64,000 bases of DNA from Acridotheres tristis (lineage: Eukaryota > Chordata > Aves > Passeriformes > Sturnidae): positions 35,039,320 to 35,103,319 of the forward strand of contig CM072919.1 in the NCBI GenBank assembly GCA_037013685.1, read 5' to 3'. The position numbers were made by a program, and so were the translations under genes. Below the pieces are notes generated by a model. The model ran no database searches, had not been told where the DNA came from, and saw only the letters and a list, made by a program, of their open reading frames with translations. Below are positions 60,361 through 64,000 of the stretch, in pieces; position 1 is the stretch's first letter, and every line of letters begins with the position of its first letter.

Positions 60361-63300
60361 GTGAAGGAGGTATAAGAAAAAATGTAGGATAGGCAGCAGA
60401 AACGTTACACTTGAAAAAATCAGGATGTATTTGGCACTGCAACTACTGCAAATAAGATAGGAGAGCCGTGATATGAATGACGCTTTTCTGGATTAAAAAA
60501 CTTTAGGAGAACACCTCGGTAATATTTTACTGACCTGTGGTTTTAAATATCCAGGATCATACTGGAGAAGTCAAGCAGATCATTCAGTGAGTCCAGAATG
60601 CTCTGCAGTGGTGGGGGCTGACCCCATTTTCATTTACTGCTGAGACAAAAGTGTGGTAAAATGCTACCGTTTTTAAGAATACTTGGTCAGAAAAAGGTAA
60701 AGTATTCTTTTCATTTATCCAACTTGAGAGGCCTACGGTTTTGGTTTTTTTTAAGTTTCCAAAGGCTATAAGGCTTATCCACATTTATATGCTGGCACAG
60801 TTCCTGTTGAAAAGTAGAGGGAAAGAAGGTTGTGCCATCTGTAACTAGTTTGCATCCCAATTCTGACAACTACACTATACAAGTGGGATGCTTGAGCTCC
60901 TGATTTAACAACTCTGTTCCAGCCTTCCCCTTTTAACTTTCACATAGTCTTCTTTCTTCTACTGCTTCACCCAGAATGCACCACAAATCAATCTGGCCAA
61001 AAACCTTGGGTAGGGAAGGTGGCAAAGAAGGGATTTCCTCTTGTATTATAAGGTCAAGGCAGGGCAGAACCATAAACTGGGGAATTATTAAACGAAAAGT
61101 TCATTTTGTCTATTAGCATGTAGTAAAGATAGAACTTTAATTTTCATTCCAGTAATTGCTTTCAGCTTCTTAGGGATTAAATTAATTAAACTGCAATGAA
61201 TTAGCATTCTACTTTGCATTTCTCTATATAACCTTTAATCAAAATATAACTAGAAAACGGCACACATAATAATGTCTGCATAGATCTATATAGGGTTCGT
61301 TAGATTCAGCACAGCTGAAAATCTATTTTAGAAGTACATCTCAGAAGGAAGATTAAATACTTATTGAATGTTTGTATTTTTTATTGCAATTGCACTTGTG
61401 ATGTAGTCCAAAAGAATGAGTCATAAAGCTAATCCTCACACAAAGCAAACAGAAGAGGCTTGAGCATTCTTAATTTAATATCTTTGGTTTGCATGCAAAG
61501 ACACTCCATTCCCTCTCAACTATACCAGAGATCACAACTATACCAATGGCGCTCTTAGAGCCAAACTGGCACTTCTGTCCAGTCTTTTTTTTCCCAGTTG
61601 GCTAGACTAGGTTTGAGTGAAACTATGCCCTTTGGAAAGATTTAGGCTTCGTTCTGCCTCACATAATCTAGCAAGAATCAGCAGCTTTGGGAAGTAAACA
61701 GCCAGTAGTACCTCTGTGTTACACCCAGGTAATTATGTGCAGCACTAATTCTTAATTCACGTTGCTTTTTGTATTAGTTGCAAAACACAGTGCATAAGCT
61801 GTTGTGTTCTTCTGATGTACATTTTTTTTCTTATGCAGATTATCACTTGCTATATGTTGGGAGATTTTTATAATGTACCCTAGCCATGTATTTCAAGTAA
61901 GAGTCTGTTCATTTGATACTAAAATAACCTGGTTTATAAAGCAGTATTTGAAGCATTTGGAAATAAAGATATTTTAATTGATGTCTATGTATGTATGCTA
62001 CATTCTAATTTAGCTAAATTTTCAGCAATAACTGCTGTTATTGATGTGGGAACCCTTTCTTTACATCTGAGTTTCTAGTTTAAGTTTTTCCTTTTCTGAT
62101 AATATGAAAATATGCCAATGATTAAAAAAAATCACTGGTTTTGTGGAGCAATAGTTTTGTCTCTAGCTTTGAATTAGTCACTACAAAGTTAGCAGATGTA
62201 TCTTTATTTTGTTTGCTGGCTTCAAACAAGGCATATATCTTTTTGCTCTTCTTTAGGAAAATTTTATATAGGGAAAATTAGCTACCCTGTATAAATAAAA
62301 TTAATTTACTGGTTATTAGAAAACTCGCTGAAATTTGTGGGCAGGGTCTCTGGAGATTGCATGTACACTGTACCTGTTCCAGTCTGTAGTTAGGGATCTC
62401 TTCTGCAGTTGGTGCTCCTGACTTCCTTGAAACACCAATCAATGACAAGAGAAAGAAAGACTTGGAGTCTATCCAATTTCTTGAAGAAAAGGTCTTTAAC
62501 TTTGAAGCCAGAAAGCAAAGTGAAAGAAGAGTTTCAGGAATGTGTTTTTACTGTCTGAAATACACTGTGGGGTTTTTGGGTGATGTTGCTTTACTTGTTC
62601 GTTTGTTTGATGATAAGCCATGATTAACACACACCCAGATTGAACAAATAATTATTTTATTAAATTTAACAAGATGGTCTTCTTCTGTGGGAACTGTTTC
62701 ACTTTGGAAGGGTGAAGTATTATGACAGTAAAATTGATACTAGCTGTAATTGAGATAGGTGTAAAGTTGAGACTATATGCCCATTTACTGAACTTACTTT
62801 CAAAACGTCATTATAGTAATTTTACTGTGTGGTCATCTCTGCAATCCCTTGCCATTGAAACATTGTACTCGTACATTAGTAAAAGTGGAAGTTATTCTGA
62901 CATTTCTGAATTAGCAAGCTACATTACCATTTCTGAGACAATACCAACTTGAACAAATTTTCATGAAGGTTCATGATAGATTTTATGCCTACGTGGTCAC
63001 ATGCAAACTAAACTGGATTATTTTCAGGCAATGATAGAGTCCAGGGTCTTGTGATAAAAAAGAAAACTTGTCATTAAATTTAAAAACTGCAAAAAATGCC
63101 TACACAAAAGAATCGCAGAAATTAGTTTTGTTTTCTTATGGAAGAAAAATGTGCCTCATGTGTAGGTCACAAGGACTGACTGCAGCACTCCTGTGCTAGA
63201 TCAAGTTAACTGTACCAGGAGAGGTAAGGTGCAGGTACAGATGTACAGTGACCTCACTTCAGCTTTGGTCTACCAATGGTGCAGTGTATTGATCAGTCTT

Positions 63301-64000
63301 TGCATGAAAGGAAGAAGCTTTTAAAAACTTGCTTGAGACTAAGGTTATAATCAGCTACTTGCATTTGGTTAGACTTTACCACTGGAGCCTTTATCTTTCT
63401 GTTAATAGGGGTGAGGTAGCATATTGCTTAGTTCTTTATTAAAATTCCCTGGTATTATAGTGAATTACAGAAGTTACAGCATTTCAACATTGTGTCTTAG
63501 TTACCAATTTAATGATAAATTTGCTTGCCAGAATTGTTATTTTTGATATTCAAGCATTTTCATCCTCTCTAGTCCTTGAAGAGAAGCTAAATGATTTTGA
63601 ATGCCTTCTCTGCACTCAGCCAGAAACGTAAAAGGAAAGTCATGTCCTCCAAGTGTTTTTTACATTTACTACATTTCATAAGTGGCCAAAATACACTTAA
63701 TTGAAAATTTATTATACAACCAATTCCAGTTCATGCAGACATAGAAAATTCAAGTTTGAGAGAATGACTATAAATGAATAAAATAATTACAACACAGGAT
63801 TTCATCAATTTTCACAGATACAACTACAAAATCATAATGTTCAAAGCAAACAACACTACCTCAGAGCTAGGTATATGTAGTGTTACAATGACCAATGTTC
63901 AGAAATGGGTATTTCTACAGATTTGTTTAAACGTAACTGAAACACCTTAACTAAAGCTGTAGTTACAGAAGCTCTGGGTGAAATAATTACAGCAATTTGG
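60361..64000. other. Intergenic or intronic sequence, no gene recognised
   Basis: AT-rich. I looked on both strands for exons of TMEM175, the divergent neighbour of GAK in mammals (its SFSDA motif and membrane helices), and found none. The longest local frame (62722-62952 plus) matches nothing. Confidence 0.65.

Noticed and set aside
1..64000. CRISPR arrays, operons, tRNA or rRNA genes
   Set aside because: This is vertebrate nuclear DNA; no regularly spaced repeats and no tRNA or rRNA signature seen by eye.

Overview
The window is bird genomic DNA dominated by one large gene on the minus strand: GAK (cyclin-G-associated kinase, also called auxilin 2). The avian assignment rests on seven CR1 LINE fragments and several LTRs that match bird ERVL-type families by eye. 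Intronic DNA is AT-rich. I cannot name the species; a neoavian such as a passerine is plausible but unproven.

I resolved 26 consecutive coding exons, from the start codon at 59082 down to 868. Every one is bounded by an AG acceptor and a GT donor, and the phases agree from exon to exon. Together they hold 3684 coding bases, exactly 1228 codons. In order they encode the serine/threonine kinase domain (exons 1-9), a short linker (exon 10), a PTEN-like phosphatase-fold domain that lacks the catalytic arginine (exons 11-15), a C2 domain (exons 16-19) and a disordered clathrin/AP-2 adaptor-binding region (exons 20-26). The J domain that recruits HSC70 for uncoating clathrin-coated vesicles should lie on about two further exons beyond base 1, so the gene runs off the left edge.

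Introns hold most of the sequence. Recognisable content: CR1 fragments at about 1.5, 9.6, 9.9, 19.2, 31.4, 39.6 and 42.7-44.6 kb; ERVL-type LTR fragments at 11.1 and 25.4 kb; a solo LTR with a 4-bp target duplication at 50.6 kb; and a GC-rich LTR-like block at 28.7 kb. The CR1 at 39.6 kb ends about 25 bases upstream of the exon 8 acceptor, where the branch point should be.

Exon 1 lies in a CpG island (about 58.6-59.6 kb) with no evident TATA box, with ETS-like and CRE/ATF-like sites near the presumed start of transcription and a GC-rich three-copy repeat upstream. From 59.6 to 64 kb I find no convincing gene, only another ERVL-type LTR fragment at 59.85-60.36 kb. I see no undescribed multi-gene system here. 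The points worth a second look are transposon/splice-site interplay, candidate alternative acceptors, a solo LTR with internal U3 repeats, and a cluster of perfect palindromes.
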